Source: Candidatus Symbiobacter mobilis CR (GTDB taxonomy: Bacteria > Pseudomonadota > Gammaproteobacteria > Burkholderiales > Burkholderiaceae_C). Taken from it: a DNA stretch of 64,000 bases. The notes below the pieces were generated by a model. That model had not been told where the DNA came from. It did no database searches and was given only the letters and a program-made list of their open reading frames with translations. The position numbers and the translations under genes are program-made. Every line of letters starts with the position of its first letter. Position 1 is the stretch's first letter. Below are positions 37,199 to 45,922 of the stretch, in pieces. The stretch covers positions 496,001 to 560,000 of the forward strand of contig NC_022576.1 in assembly GCF_000477435.1 (NCBI RefSeq), read 5' to 3'.

Positions 37199-39327
37199 TG
37201 AGTCACTCCTGCAAGCTCAATGCTGATCCGACTCACCTCTAGAACCTCATCAAATGGGATAGGGCTTGGAGCATAGCCTTCCATTGCATCAACAAAGACT
37301 TTGGCACAGGCCTTCTGCCCCTTATCCTGTCGCCACAAATTCATCTTGCTGAAGCCCGGCCAACCAAACCCGGTCAGCTTGCGGTAGTTGTCGAGTTGCA
37401 AAACGCGCCCAGCAGCAAATATCTCTAGCCGCTCTTTGGGGAATGCTTTGCTACCGTTAGCAAAGTAATGCACCGTCCCGATAGAACCATCCGCGAAGCC
37501 TAGCTGCAGGCTCACCGTGTCCTGGGTCGGGGAGTCCATGCTCGTCCGCTGCCAGGAAGTCAGATGCACCCCGGCCAGGTAGCGGAGAAGATCAATGAAA
37601 TGGCAGGCTTCGCCGATGATCCGCCCACCGCCCGCCTCCGGGTCCTGTGTCCAATGGTCGGCCGGAATCGCCCCGGCATTCACCGTCATGATGAAAGATT
37701 TCGGCCCGGTAACGCCTGCCAACAACTGCTTGATCTTCTGCACCTGGGGAGCAAAACGACGGTTAAACCCCACCATCACCATGGGTTCAGATGACTGACG
37801 CTGGCAGCACTCGGCGTAGGCTGATTCGATTTCCGCCAACTCAGCCAAAGTCAGACACAGGGGTTTTTCAACGAAAACGTGCTTTCCCGCACGCAGTGCC
37901 TGCAGCACGAAACGGGCATGGCTGTCGTGCTGGGTCGTAATCACAACCGCATTCGTCGCGGGGTCTGAAAAAATACGGCCGGTATCGGTAGTGGTTTCGT
38001 CGAAACCGTATTTTCGCCCGGCATGCACACCACTCACCCCCGCACTGGAAGCCACACTGCGAAGATGTGCACCCGCTCCCTTGAAGGCCGGAATCAATAC
38101 GGCCGTCGCGTAATTGCCTGACCCAATGCAACTCACTGAAGCCTTGCCCGATCCAGCCTCAGCAACCGAGATCGGCGTGGCTTTCAGCGAAACCGTCCTT
38201 GCGGCCGCCGAAATTTCCAAACCCGGGTATGCCAACAAAATACCCAGCGAAGGCCCCGCCCCACCCACCAGTTCGTAAGCCTTTTCAGCCTCGGAAATGG
38301 AAAAACGGTGCGAAATCAACGGTTTAACATCCAAACGCCCATCCGCCATCATATCCAGCACGGCCTCAAAATTGCGCTGTTCCGTCCAACGCACAAACCC
38401 CACCGGATAATCCTGACCCTTCTCTTCGTAATTCGGGTCGTAACGCCCCGGCCCATAGGAGGCCGAAACCTGGAAGGTCAGCTCCTTCTTGAAAAAATCA
38501 TCTCGCGACAATTCCAGACCGGTAACCCCCACCAACACAATGCGCCCACGCTTGCGGCACATCAACGCCGCCTGATGCATTGGTTCACTACTCTTGGTGG
38601 CCGCCGTCACGATCACGGCATCCACGCCGCGCCTGCGGGAATACAGCTCCGCAGCCTTGACCGGATCTTGCCCTGCGGCCAGATCCACCACCTCGGCGCC
38701 CAAGCGGTGGGCCAGCGCCAGCTTCTCCTTATCGAAGTCCAGGCCAAGCACACGACAACCATGGGCGCGTAAAAGCTGCACCGTCACCAGACCGATCAAC
38801 CCCAGACCGGTGACCACGACGGTCTCCCCCAGGGTCGGCTGTACCAGGCGAATCCCCTGCAGGGCAATGGCCCCCAGCACCGTAAAAGCCGCCTCTTCGT
38901 CGGATACGGCATCGGGCACCTTGGCACAGAGATTGATGGGCACGCTCACCACCTCGGCATGCTTGCCATTGCTGATAACCCGCTCACCCACTTCAAACCC
39001 GGTCACACCGGTTCCAATCTCGGCCACCCGGCCCACATTGCAATACCCTAGCGGCAAAGGCTGATCGAGCTTGTTAAACACCGTCTCAATCGTGGGCTGC
39101 AAACCATCGGTCTTGATCTTGTCAAGCACCATGCGCACCTTGTCCGGCTGCTGCCGCGCTTTTTCAATCCAGCCCGCTTTGCCGAACTCAACCAACATCC
39201 GTTCAGTGCCGACGGAAACCAGTGTGTTGGTGGTTCTAACCAATAGCTGACCACGTTTAACGCTGGGAACGGGAACTTCGGCCACTTCGGTCGCACCCGT
39301 TTTAAGAGATTGGAGTATCTGTTTCAC
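37195..39327 (-). CDS. Two-domain oxidoreductase: zinc-type dehydrogenase fused to a Gfo/Idh/MocA domain
   Basis: This is a 710-aa protein. Residues 1-~370 form a medium-chain dehydrogenase (EVGERVISNGKHAEVVSVP, then VVVTGLGLIGLVTVQLLRAH as the NAD site). Residues ~400-710 form a Gfo/Idh/MocA domain (CIGSGNYATAVLIPAFKGAG, FVEKPLCLTLAELAEIE, GGGRIIGEACHFIDLLRY with the conserved His-Phe-Ile-Asp). Such fusions occur in polysaccharide loci beside wecB and heparinase-like genes. The substrate is unknown, presumably a sugar nucleotide or glycan end. Confidence 0.88.
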   Translation of the reverse strand: MKQILQSLKTGATEVAEVPVPSVKRGQLLVRTTNTLVSVGTERMLVEFGKAGWIEKARQQPDKVRMVLDKIKTDGLQPTIETVFNKLDQPLPLGYCNVGRVAEIGTGVTGFEVGERVISNGKHAEVVSVPINLCAKVPDAVSDEEAAFTVLGAIALQGIRLVQPTLGETVVVTGLGLIGLVTVQLLRAHGCRVLGLDFDKEKLALAHRLGAEVVDLAAGQDPVKAAELYSRRRGVDAVIVTAATKSSEPMHQAALMCRKRGRIVLVGVTGLELSRDDFFKKELTFQVSASYGPGRYDPNYEEKGQDYPVGFVRWTEQRNFEAVLDMMADGRLDVKPLISHRFSISEAEKAYELVGGAGPSLGILLAYPGLEISAAARTVSLKATPISVAEAGSGKASVSCIGSGNYATAVLIPAFKGAGAHLRSVASSAGVSGVHAGRKYGFDETTTDTGRIFSDPATNAVVITTQHDSHARFVLQALRAGKHVFVEKPLCLTLAELAEIESAYAECCQRQSSEPMVMVGFNRRFAPQVQKIKQLLAGVTGPKSFIMTVNAGAIPADHWTQDPEAGGGRIIGEACHFIDLLRYLAGVHLTSWQRTSMDSPTQDTVSLQLGFADGSIGTVHYFANGSKAFPKERLEIFAAGRVLQLDNYRKLTGFGWPGFSKMNLWRQDKGQKACAKVFVDAMEGYAPSPIPFDEVLEVSRISIELAGVTQ

Positions 39328-39655
39328 TTATTTTCTAGCCTCAATCAACATGAACAACCCTGCCTTGGGAAACAACCAGCGAACTAGGCGGCACGGTCAC
39401 TTCCCGCCAGATACAAGTCCTCCCCGCAGGATGCACGATTCCAAAAATCATGCACCTGCCGCTTTTCTGCATCCTGTTGTTCAGTCATGCAAGGCTTCCT
39501 CCCAAAACCGGTGAGTGTTCCCCAGCCTCATCCACCAACTGCCGATGCACCGCCGCCGTGCGCACGCCAGGCCAGATATAGATGCTTCCCCCAAGTCGGC
39601 ACGGCCTCGCTCATCCATCCCCAAAGTTGGTGCTGGCGGTACGGTACTACTCGCC
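39328..39655 (-). pseudogene. Decayed copy of the asnB 3' region
   Basis: Bases 39387-39535 repeat 40730-40876 (the asnB end and its downstream flank). The match then continues into short pieces of the asnB interior (THQLPMHRR-like and CARQARYRC-like shadows, compare 42000 and 42437) joined by deletions, up to ~39590. This is a remnant of a second asnB copy. Confidence 0.75.
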
Positions 39656-40150
39656 TCATCGCTCCCCCACCCGGCGAAGTATCGTTTCGATCACGGCCGC
39701 CGAGATGCGGAAATCGGAATCATGCAGGCGAGAGAACACCGCTTTCGCCGAAGGAATCAATCCGCGCGATTTGGCCATCCCGATCACCGCCGCCGTACCC
39801 GCAACGCGCAAGCCATGTTCTTGCGCCACGGCCCGACCTGCGCGCTCGTCCATCAGCAGCAAGGCATCCCCACCTTCTGCCAAAGCAATGCGAATACAAG
39901 CAGACTCGCCTTCGTCCAGGTCCGGCAAGTCCGGTTTGTCAGGCACCGCCGACGGCCAAACGCGCAAGAAGCCCGCAGCTTTGGCAGCCTTGATCGCCTG
40001 TTCATCGCCGGTCCCCAACCCCGACAACACCTCCCGTCGCACCTCGTCGGGCATCCACACCACGCCAAACAACGTCACCAGCCATGTCAAACCCTCCACC
40101 CGCGCCAGGCCAATCAACGGGCTGGCATCGGTCAGGACGAGGCGAGCCAT
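39656..40150 (-). CDS. DUF3368-family PIN-like toxin
   Basis: This is a 164-aa protein with the family pattern LVLTDASPLIGLARV, FGVVWMPDEVRREVL, DEGESACIRIALAEG and LLLMDERAGRAVA. These carry the PIN-type acidic residues. It overlaps the upstream UPF0175 gene by 19 nt, forming a two-gene TA operon. Toxin activity is inferred from the family pairing. Confidence 0.82.
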   Translation of the reverse strand: MARLVLTDASPLIGLARVEGLTWLVTLFGVVWMPDEVRREVLSGLGTGDEQAIKAAKAAGFLRVWPSAVPDKPDLPDLDEGESACIRIALAEGGDALLLMDERAGRAVAQEHGLRVAGTAAVIGMAKSRGLIPSAKAVFSRLHDSDFRISAAVIETILRRVGER

Positions 40151-40476
40151 TCGTCCAGCGTATCCATATCCCGTGCTGCCTCGGCACCATCCAGCCTGAC
40201 AACGGGAATTCCCAGACGGGAAACATGCGAGGCAAACTCGGACACGCGCATCCCGGCCAAATGCGCGGCACGCGACAGCGACAGATTTCCATCACGAAAT
40301 AATGCGGTAGCGAATGCCGGACGAACCCCTCTGGCTTCCAGAACACCCAAGGAATCGATGCCGATCATCACCGCATCCGGCGCGTTGCGATTCATGACGA
40401 CCACCACATCATGATGAGCCAGTCGCAAGGCTTCGCTGGGGTTGTTTTTCAAACTACTGACATTCACCGTTTCCAT
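40132..40476 (-). CDS. UPF0175-family antitoxin
   Basis: This is a 114-aa protein. The first part resembles a Phd-type antitoxin start (VNVSSLKNNPSEALRLAHHD, VVVMNRNAPDAVM). The second is a UPF0175 domain (ATALFRDGNLSLSRAAHLAG, MRVSEFASHVSRLGIPVV). It is the usual partner of DUF3368 toxins. Confidence 0.82.
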   Translation of the reverse strand: METVNVSSLKNNPSEALRLAHHDVVVVMNRNAPDAVMIGIDSLGVLEARGVRPAFATALFRDGNLSLSRAAHLAGMRVSEFASHVSRLGIPVVRLDGAEAARDMDTLDEWLASS

Positions 40477-40528
40477 TCCTATCTCCAGTAGGCATGTTTC
40501 ATAGGAATAAGCGTATCACAAGACCCGT

Positions 40529-40680
40529 TCACTGCTCTCCATACTGTTCCACCCTGGGATCGGGCCGTCCAGGCCCATACACCCGTACCAGTCGGCACGA
40601 TTCGCAACGCAACAAGCCCAACCGTTGTCGTTTGAACGTTTGCCCACCACAAAGTGGGCAGACTTGATCACTTATGCATG
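40529..40680 (-). pseudogene. Chimeric remnant: methyltransferase start fused to glycosyltransferase end
   Basis: One frame reads DQVCPLCGGQTFKRQRLG and LLRCESCRLV (the zinc-ribbon start of the methyltransferase at 44649), then directly VYGPGRPDPRV and a stop (the tail of the family 2 glycosyltransferase ending at 42804). No start codon is in frame. It is the scar of a duplicate of 42.8-44.7 kb with everything between deleted. Confidence 0.8.
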
Positions 40681-40729
40681 CGCTGTTCCTCGTTGTTCTC
40701 TTGGGGACTGCGCACCGGACGCGGAATCA

Positions 40730-40876
40730 GGCGGCACGGTCACTTCCCACCAGATACAAGTCCTCCCCGCAGGAGGCGCGATTCCAAAATCATGCACCTG
40801 CCGCTTTTCCGCATCGTGTTGTTCAGTCATGCAAGGCTTCCTCCAAAAACCGGTGAGTGTTCCCCAGCCTCATCCA
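40730..40876. repeat. Direct repeat (copy 2) of the asnB end
   Basis: This copy is about 90% identical by eye to 39387-39535. The pair brackets the DUF3368/UPF0175 module in direct orientation. It covers the last asnB codons and about 100 bp beyond. Confidence 0.8.
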
Positions 40877-42791
40877 TAAACCGTCGGCACCACAGCTCGA
40901 CGCACAGCAACGAAAGCAGGGTATAGCTGGCATCCACCCGGCCCGCATCGTTGGCGGCGATCAATTTCTGCACGGCAATCGGGTCGAACAAACCGCGTCG
41001 GCGCAGGCTGGCTTCGCCCAGCACGTCCCCCAGCAATTCCCGCAACTCGAAACGCATCCAGCGCCGCAAAGGCGCGCCGAAGCCGCTCTTCGGCCGATAG
41101 ATCGCGTCCTTGGGCAGATAGGGCTCCATGGCCTTCTTCAATACCCATTTCCCCTCGCTGCCGCGCTGCTTGAAGCGGATCGGAATCCGCTGCGCGAACT
41201 CCACCAACTCCAGGTCTAGGAAAGGCACGCGCACTTCCACCCCGGCGGCCATGGACATCTTGTCGGTATAGATCAGGTTATGGTCGGCGAGGAAGAAGCG
41301 CTGCTCCAAGGCCAGCATTCGCTCCAGCGGCACCAGGTCACTCGGCAGCCCGGCAAGAAAGTCCAGCATCGGCGCACCGGCTTCCGCCTCGCCCACGGCG
41401 GCACGGAATTCCGGCGTGTATAGCGCCATCAGGTCGTCCCGTCGGCTCCAGGCAAAGTAATTCACCAGCCGCGCATCGCCATCCAACGCCGCGCAGTCGA
41501 ACGCTTTGCGCAAGCGCCGCCCCCAGGCCCAGCGTTGGTCCAGAGTGCCTGCCAGTCCGGCCAGCCCTTGGCGCACCGGGCGGGGAAGCCAGTGCCAATA
41601 GCGCTCCGCCAACACTGCACGATGCCGACGGTAGCCAGTAAACAGGTCGTCCCCGCCAGCCCCCGACAGCAAAACCTTCATGCCGCACTCGCGCGCCAGG
41701 CGGCTGATGTACAGCACATTCAGCGGCGCCGGGTCGGCCAGCGGTTCGTCGAGCTGGGCGACCATCCCGGCCAGATCCTCGGCCATCCGCGCCGCATCGA
41801 CACGCACCACCTCCAGCAGCACGCCCAGATGTTCGGCCACGCGCCGCGCATAAGGCAGATCGTCAGCGGTGCCCGCTTCCGTGCCCCCGGCCGACTCGAT
41901 GGTGAAGCAGCGGATATTCGGATTCCGCTCCCGGGCAAACACCACAACGCTGCTGGAATCCAGCCCCCCGGAAAGAAAGGCCCCCACCGGCACATCCGCC
42001 ACCAACTGCCGATGCACCGCCGCACGCAAGTGTTGCACGGTACCGCTTACCGCCGCCAATTCATCCATGGCAGACGGAGCATGACGGAACGCGGGCAGGC
42101 GATACCAAACCACCCTTTCCTCAATCACCCCGTTCCGCACCCAGATCCATTCACCGGGGCCGAGCTTTTTCACATTGCTGGCCGGTGTGCCTTCACCAGG
42201 GCACCAGAGAAAGCTCAGGTAACGATGCAGCGCCGTCGCGTCCAGCGGGCCAAGCCTACCAATCAAAGGCAGCAGCGCCTTGATCTCGCTGGCGAAGGCG
42301 AAATGGCCTGCATCCGCGCAGTAATACAAAGGCTTCACCCCCAAGGCATCGCGTGCCAGTAGCAGCGCGCCGCGCTCCGCATCCCATAGGGCGAAGGCAA
42401 AGATGCCGTTCAGTCGGCGCAGAGTTTTGGCCAGGTCGCCGCCGTGCGCACGCCAGGCCAGATACAGATGCAGCAAGACCTCGGTATCGGAATGGCCGCA
42501 AAAGACATGGCCTACGGCCTCCAGTTCGGCGCGCAGTTCGCGGAAGTTGTAAATCTCGCCGTTGAACACCAGCGCCACGCGGCCGTCTTCGCTGAGCATG
42601 GGCTGATGGCCGAGGGGCGAGAGGTCGAGTATCGAGAGCCGCGCATGTGCAAGGCCAATACCACGCTCGGCATCCATAAACACACCCGCATCGTCCGGCC
42701 CCCGATGTTGCAGGGCGGCAAGCGCCGCACGAAGGTTGTCTTCCTGCAAGGTGAAGGGCGGGGAAAAGGAGATACCGACCAGCCCGCACAT
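40827..42791 (-). CDS. asnB: Asparagine synthase (glutamine-hydrolysing) type amidotransferase
   Basis: This is a 654-aa protein. The N-terminal glutaminase begins with Cys2 (MCGLVGISF) and has LQHRGPDDAGVF, LSILDLSPLGHQPM and FNGEIYNF. The C-terminal synthetase domain has the PP-loop FLSGGLDSSSVV near residue 270. Enzymes of this group in polysaccharide loci usually amidate sugar carboxylates rather than aspartate; that role is inferred. A second paralogue lies at 45923. The gene is 12 bp downstream of a family 2 glycosyltransferase. Confidence 0.9.
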   Translation of the reverse strand: MCGLVGISFSPPFTLQEDNLRAALAALQHRGPDDAGVFMDAERGIGLAHARLSILDLSPLGHQPMLSEDGRVALVFNGEIYNFRELRAELEAVGHVFCGHSDTEVLLHLYLAWRAHGGDLAKTLRRLNGIFAFALWDAERGALLLARDALGVKPLYYCADAGHFAFASEIKALLPLIGRLGPLDATALHRYLSFLWCPGEGTPASNVKKLGPGEWIWVRNGVIEERVVWYRLPAFRHAPSAMDELAAVSGTVQHLRAAVHRQLVADVPVGAFLSGGLDSSSVVVFARERNPNIRCFTIESAGGTEAGTADDLPYARRVAEHLGVLLEVVRVDAARMAEDLAGMVAQLDEPLADPAPLNVLYISRLARECGMKVLLSGAGGDDLFTGYRRHRAVLAERYWHWLPRPVRQGLAGLAGTLDQRWAWGRRLRKAFDCAALDGDARLVNYFAWSRRDDLMALYTPEFRAAVGEAEAGAPMLDFLAGLPSDLVPLERMLALEQRFFLADHNLIYTDKMSMAAGVEVRVPFLDLELVEFAQRIPIRFKQRGSEGKWVLKKAMEPYLPKDAIYRPKSGFGAPLRRWMRFELRELLGDVLGEASLRRRGLFDPIAVQKLIAANDAGRVDASYTLLSLLCVELWCRRFMDEAGEHSPVFGGSLA

Positions 42792-42803
42792 GCTCTTGTG
42801 GCC

Positions 42804-43703
42804 TCAATCGTACTGAGGTACGCGCGGGTCCGGCCGACCCGGCCCATACACCCGCTTCACCGGCAGCCGCCCCGTCAGCCGCATCTCGCGCACCTTGTAT
42901 TCAATCAGTCGCATCACATCTGCCCGCAGCCGCGCCCAGGCATAGCCGACCCAGCCCGTGCGCCAGGCACCTTGCCATAGCCAGTGGTAGAGGAATAACA
43001 AGAGATAACGGAACGGAACGCGATAGAAATTCTTTTTCAGCCACATGCGCCGCTGCAAAGCAGAGCCAAACAAACGCGGGGTATCGGCCAGCGCCGAGTT
43101 ATTGAACGCAATCACGGCCTCGGCCGTCGTATAGCGGTTCTGCTTTTCCAGCCAATGGTCGAGGTCCGGGCTATCGTGGTGTTCCATAACGCCTGCAACG
43201 TACTCGATGTGCCCCTCAACAATAGGATGCTCATTGACAGCAATGTCTGTAAAACGGCATTTGTCGGTGCACCATGCTCGAACCAAGCGTTGATGGACGG
43301 GGAGTTCTCTGCCCATCAGCCATAGACGACGTTCCATCGATAAACCAGCCGCTTTGCCGGATCGCATGGCTGCACACAAATTCGCCTTCAAATTGGCGGA
43401 CAACCGCTCATCCGGGTCCAGCTTCATAGTCCAGGGCGCGCTGATTGGCAACTCCCGCAGAGCGAAATTCCACTGGTCGCCAAAGCCACGGAAACGGCGC
43501 TGCACCACATGCACACCATGGCGCAAGGCAATCTCCACCGTGTCGTCCTGGCTGTAGCTATCCACCAGAAATACCTCCTGCGCCCAGCCCTTCAGGTTAT
43601 CCAGCACGGCCTCCATGTTGTGGCCCTCGTTGAGGGAGATCATCACCACAGCGACAGGGGCGATACCGGGCGGCCATGCCATGGCTTGGGGTTTGTCAGG
43701 CAT
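42804..43703 (-). CDS. Glycosyltransferase family 2
   Basis: This is a 299-aa protein from ATG 43701-43703 (MPDKPQAMAW). GT-A features are VAVVMISLNEGHNMEAVLDN, FLVDSYSQDDTVEIA and the metal-binding-type KLDPDERL. A C-terminal helical region includes QRRMWLKKNFYRVP. It resembles lipopolysaccharide core/O-antigen WaaE-like enzymes. The start overlaps the methyltransferase gene by 8 nt. Its frame is open far upstream, through the poly-G tract. Confidence 0.85.
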   Translation of the reverse strand: MPDKPQAMAWPPGIAPVAVVMISLNEGHNMEAVLDNLKGWAQEVFLVDSYSQDDTVEIALRHGVHVVQRRFRGFGDQWNFALRELPISAPWTMKLDPDERLSANLKANLCAAMRSGKAAGLSMERRLWLMGRELPVHQRLVRAWCTDKCRFTDIAVNEHPIVEGHIEYVAGVMEHHDSPDLDHWLEKQNRYTTAEAVIAFNNSALADTPRLFGSALQRRMWLKKNFYRVPFRYLLLFLYHWLWQGAWRTGWVGYAWARLRADVMRLIEYKVREMRLTGRLPVKRVYGPGRPDPRVPQYD

Positions 43704-44649
43704 GGACTGGCCCTCTTGACGCAAAGCGGTTTTGCGCGCGATACATGTAACCTCGTCGCCATAACCCAGCTTGCCTTGCAGCCATCGCAGCGGCCATAGC
43801 CCCCCCCCCCACGACAACCATGGCGAGACGATAAGCATGCTCGACCCAGCCGGAGCGCGAATTTGCCGGACGATTTTCCGATGCCGCAACGGGGCGCGTA
43901 ACCACCCCTTGCGTGCGGTTGATGCCTAGTGCGGTGCGCAGCAGGGCGAGAAACCAGCCGGAAAACGAATCACTCGTCAGCACCCTCTCTGCGGAGAACC
44001 CCGCCGCCTCGACAGCTTTTAACAGCGTCTGCCGATTGAAGTAAGTCAGATGGTATGGCTCGTAACTTGTCCATCCCGGCAAGCATGCTTCCCAACAATC
44101 AATGTTCGGCACAGCGATGTGGACGATGCCCTCCGGCTTCAGCAGCCGAAACACGTCTTGCAGAAATTCGACCGGTTGCTGCACATGCTCCAGCACATGA
44201 TTCATGACCACCGCGTCGCATTGCCTGTCGTCCGGCAATTCAGACAAAAACCCGCAGTGCATTGCAATGCCGCATTCCCGTTCAACGTGGCGGCATATAG
44301 GGGCGGACAAATCGCAGCCCATCACATCAAATCCCTTGGTCTTGGCCACTTTCAGGAAACTGCCGCTGCCGACACCTATTTCAAGCAGCCGGTTGCCCTG
44401 CCGTGAATGAGCGGCCAGGCGTGCCAAGGTCTTACGGTTGTTCCAAGCCTCGAACCATTCCACCCAGACCGAAGACTTCCGCGCTTCGTAACCCTCGCCA
44501 AACCACTCGTCCTCCATCCGCTCATTAGCCTGCGGCTGCCAGATTGACGGGGAAAGCACCAGACGGCACGATTCGCAACGCAACAAGCCTAACGGGTACG
44601 CTTGAAATCCTTGCTTGCCGCAGAGTGGACAGATTTGTTCACGTATCAA
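43696..44649 (-). CDS. Class I SAM methyltransferase with N-terminal zinc ribbon
   Basis: This is a 317-aa protein. The N-terminal CPLCGKQGFQAYPLGLLRC (zinc ribbon) is followed by the SAM motif LLEIGVGSGSFLKVAK, CDAVVMNHVLEHVQQP and LKPEGIVHIAVPNIDCWE. The C-terminal ~40 residues read through an 11-G tract into Ala/Met/Arg-rich sequence of doubtful authenticity. One base less would give LGYGDEVTCIARK, a typical methyltransferase tail, and fuse it to the glycosyltransferase. The annotated end is therefore uncertain. Confidence 0.82.
   Translation of the reverse strand: MIREQICPLCGKQGFQAYPLGLLRCESCRLVLSPSIWQPQANERMEDEWFGEGYEARKSSVWVEWFEAWNNRKTLARLAAHSRQGNRLLEIGVGSGSFLKVAKTKGFDVMGCDLSAPICRHVERECGIAMHCGFLSELPDDRQCDAVVMNHVLEHVQQPVEFLQDVFRLLKPEGIVHIAVPNIDCWEACLPGWTSYEPYHLTYFNRQTLLKAVEAAGFSAERVLTSDSFSGWFLALLRTALGINRTQGVVTRPVAASENRPANSRSGWVEHAYRLAMVVVGGGAMAAAMAARQAGLWRRGYMYRAQNRFASRGPVHA
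43800..43810 (-). repeat. Poly-G tract (11 G) in the methyltransferase coding region
   Basis: Eleven C residues on the plus strand form codons GTG GGG GGG GGG GCT on the minus strand. Homopolymers of this length are prone to slipped-strand change. The tract is positioned so that loss of one base joins the methyltransferase and downstream glycosyltransferase frames. Confidence 0.85.
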
Positions 44650-44659
44650 GCGTTGTTCC

Positions 44660-45877
44660 TCATTGTTTTATTGGGTTCTGCACAACGGAAGCGGAGTTAG
44701 CATTACGCTGCCAAGTTGCTGAAATAAAAGAAAACGTCCCGTCCGCGCAACGCTTCCAAGTATATTGGCCAGCAGCAGCGTAACTAGTTCCGGCTAAACA
44801 TGATCGCATTTGAGGGTCGGCGATTACTCCCTCCAAAGCCCTAGCAATGTCATTCGGGCTTTCTGGATCGAAATACAACCCTGCACCCTGCAATATCTCC
44901 GGCATAGGCCCTCGATTAGATGAAGCCACAGGCAAACCCGAGGCCATGGTCTCGAGGAGGATGTTGGGCATGTTTTCGCAACTGGAGGCAAACAGGCCCA
45001 AGTCAGCCCTATTGTAAATCGCGTGTAACTGCTCGAATGGTATAGGGCCGTGGTAACGCACCCACGCATGCTCAGGGTCGCACCGTACTATATCCGCTTG
45101 CAAGCGGGACAATGCCGAAGGATCTGCTGGACCTACAAGCTCCAAAATCACCGGCCACCCTGTGCGTTTTCGCAGTCGAGCAACTCCTTCAACGACATGC
45201 CATTGATGCTTGTATGCTGTAACGGTGGAAACATACAATATACGGTATGTCTTATCGGCCGTATAAGTTTTAATTGGGCTTTGAACGCGCGGCGGTTGGA
45301 AAAATCGATTATTCAGGCCGTGCGGCACGATGGCGGTGTTTAATAAACTACCGGTGACTTTCTCTACGCCTTCCTTGGCATAATGGGTCAAAAATATCAA
45401 GCCATCTGCCGAGCGGAATGATCGTTGCAGCACTGCGCGGAGCATGATGAATCTGAGCGTCTTCATAGACCAACCATACCGCAGCAACTCCCCCCATTCG
45501 AAGGGCAACATGTTCCGGCTCATAGTGACTACCGGGTGAAAATCACCGGCATAACTGCCCCCGGGCACAAATAAAACATCGCAACCAGCCTCTCGTGCCG
45601 TAGCCGAAAGGCTAAACCTCTGCCATAGGGTTCTTTTCAATAAGTTGCCTTCCAGTGCCGGAGGGGCGACCTTCTCCAGCCACGGGCGATCATCCAGAAG
45701 CGCAAGCGTGGCCAAACTCCCCCAGACGACCACCCTACCAATTCCAAACGCCGTGGGGTCGGCGGCGCGAAGCAGTTCGATCAGATGCGTACGCCCACCG
45801 CCAGCGCTCAGGTTGGTTGCGTCGATACCCACAGTAATACCGTACGCGTTGTCAGAGAAATGATTAGCAGTGCTCAT
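44660..45877 (-). CDS. Glycosyltransferase family 4
   Basis: This is a 405-aa GT-B enzyme. The N-terminal domain starts GITVGIDATNLSAGGGRTHL. The C-terminal domain has YRILYVSTVTAYKHQWHVVE, the E-x7-E region ADLGLFASSCENMPNILLET (Glu residues for donor binding), and MASGLPVASSNRGPMPEIL. It adds a sugar to the lipid-linked repeat unit. It lies 10 bp upstream of the methyltransferase gene. Confidence 0.88.
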   Translation of the reverse strand: MSTANHFSDNAYGITVGIDATNLSAGGGRTHLIELLRAADPTAFGIGRVVVWGSLATLALLDDRPWLEKVAPPALEGNLLKRTLWQRFSLSATAREAGCDVLFVPGGSYAGDFHPVVTMSRNMLPFEWGELLRYGWSMKTLRFIMLRAVLQRSFRSADGLIFLTHYAKEGVEKVTGSLLNTAIVPHGLNNRFFQPPRVQSPIKTYTADKTYRILYVSTVTAYKHQWHVVEGVARLRKRTGWPVILELVGPADPSALSRLQADIVRCDPEHAWVRYHGPIPFEQLHAIYNRADLGLFASSCENMPNILLETMASGLPVASSNRGPMPEILQGAGLYFDPESPNDIARALEGVIADPQMRSCLAGTSYAAAGQYTWKRCADGTFSFISATWQRNANSASVVQNPIKQ

Positions 45878-45922
45878 TCAAAACAGCGTGCCATATTCAG
45901 TGGATAGTGAATCCGATGTCTA

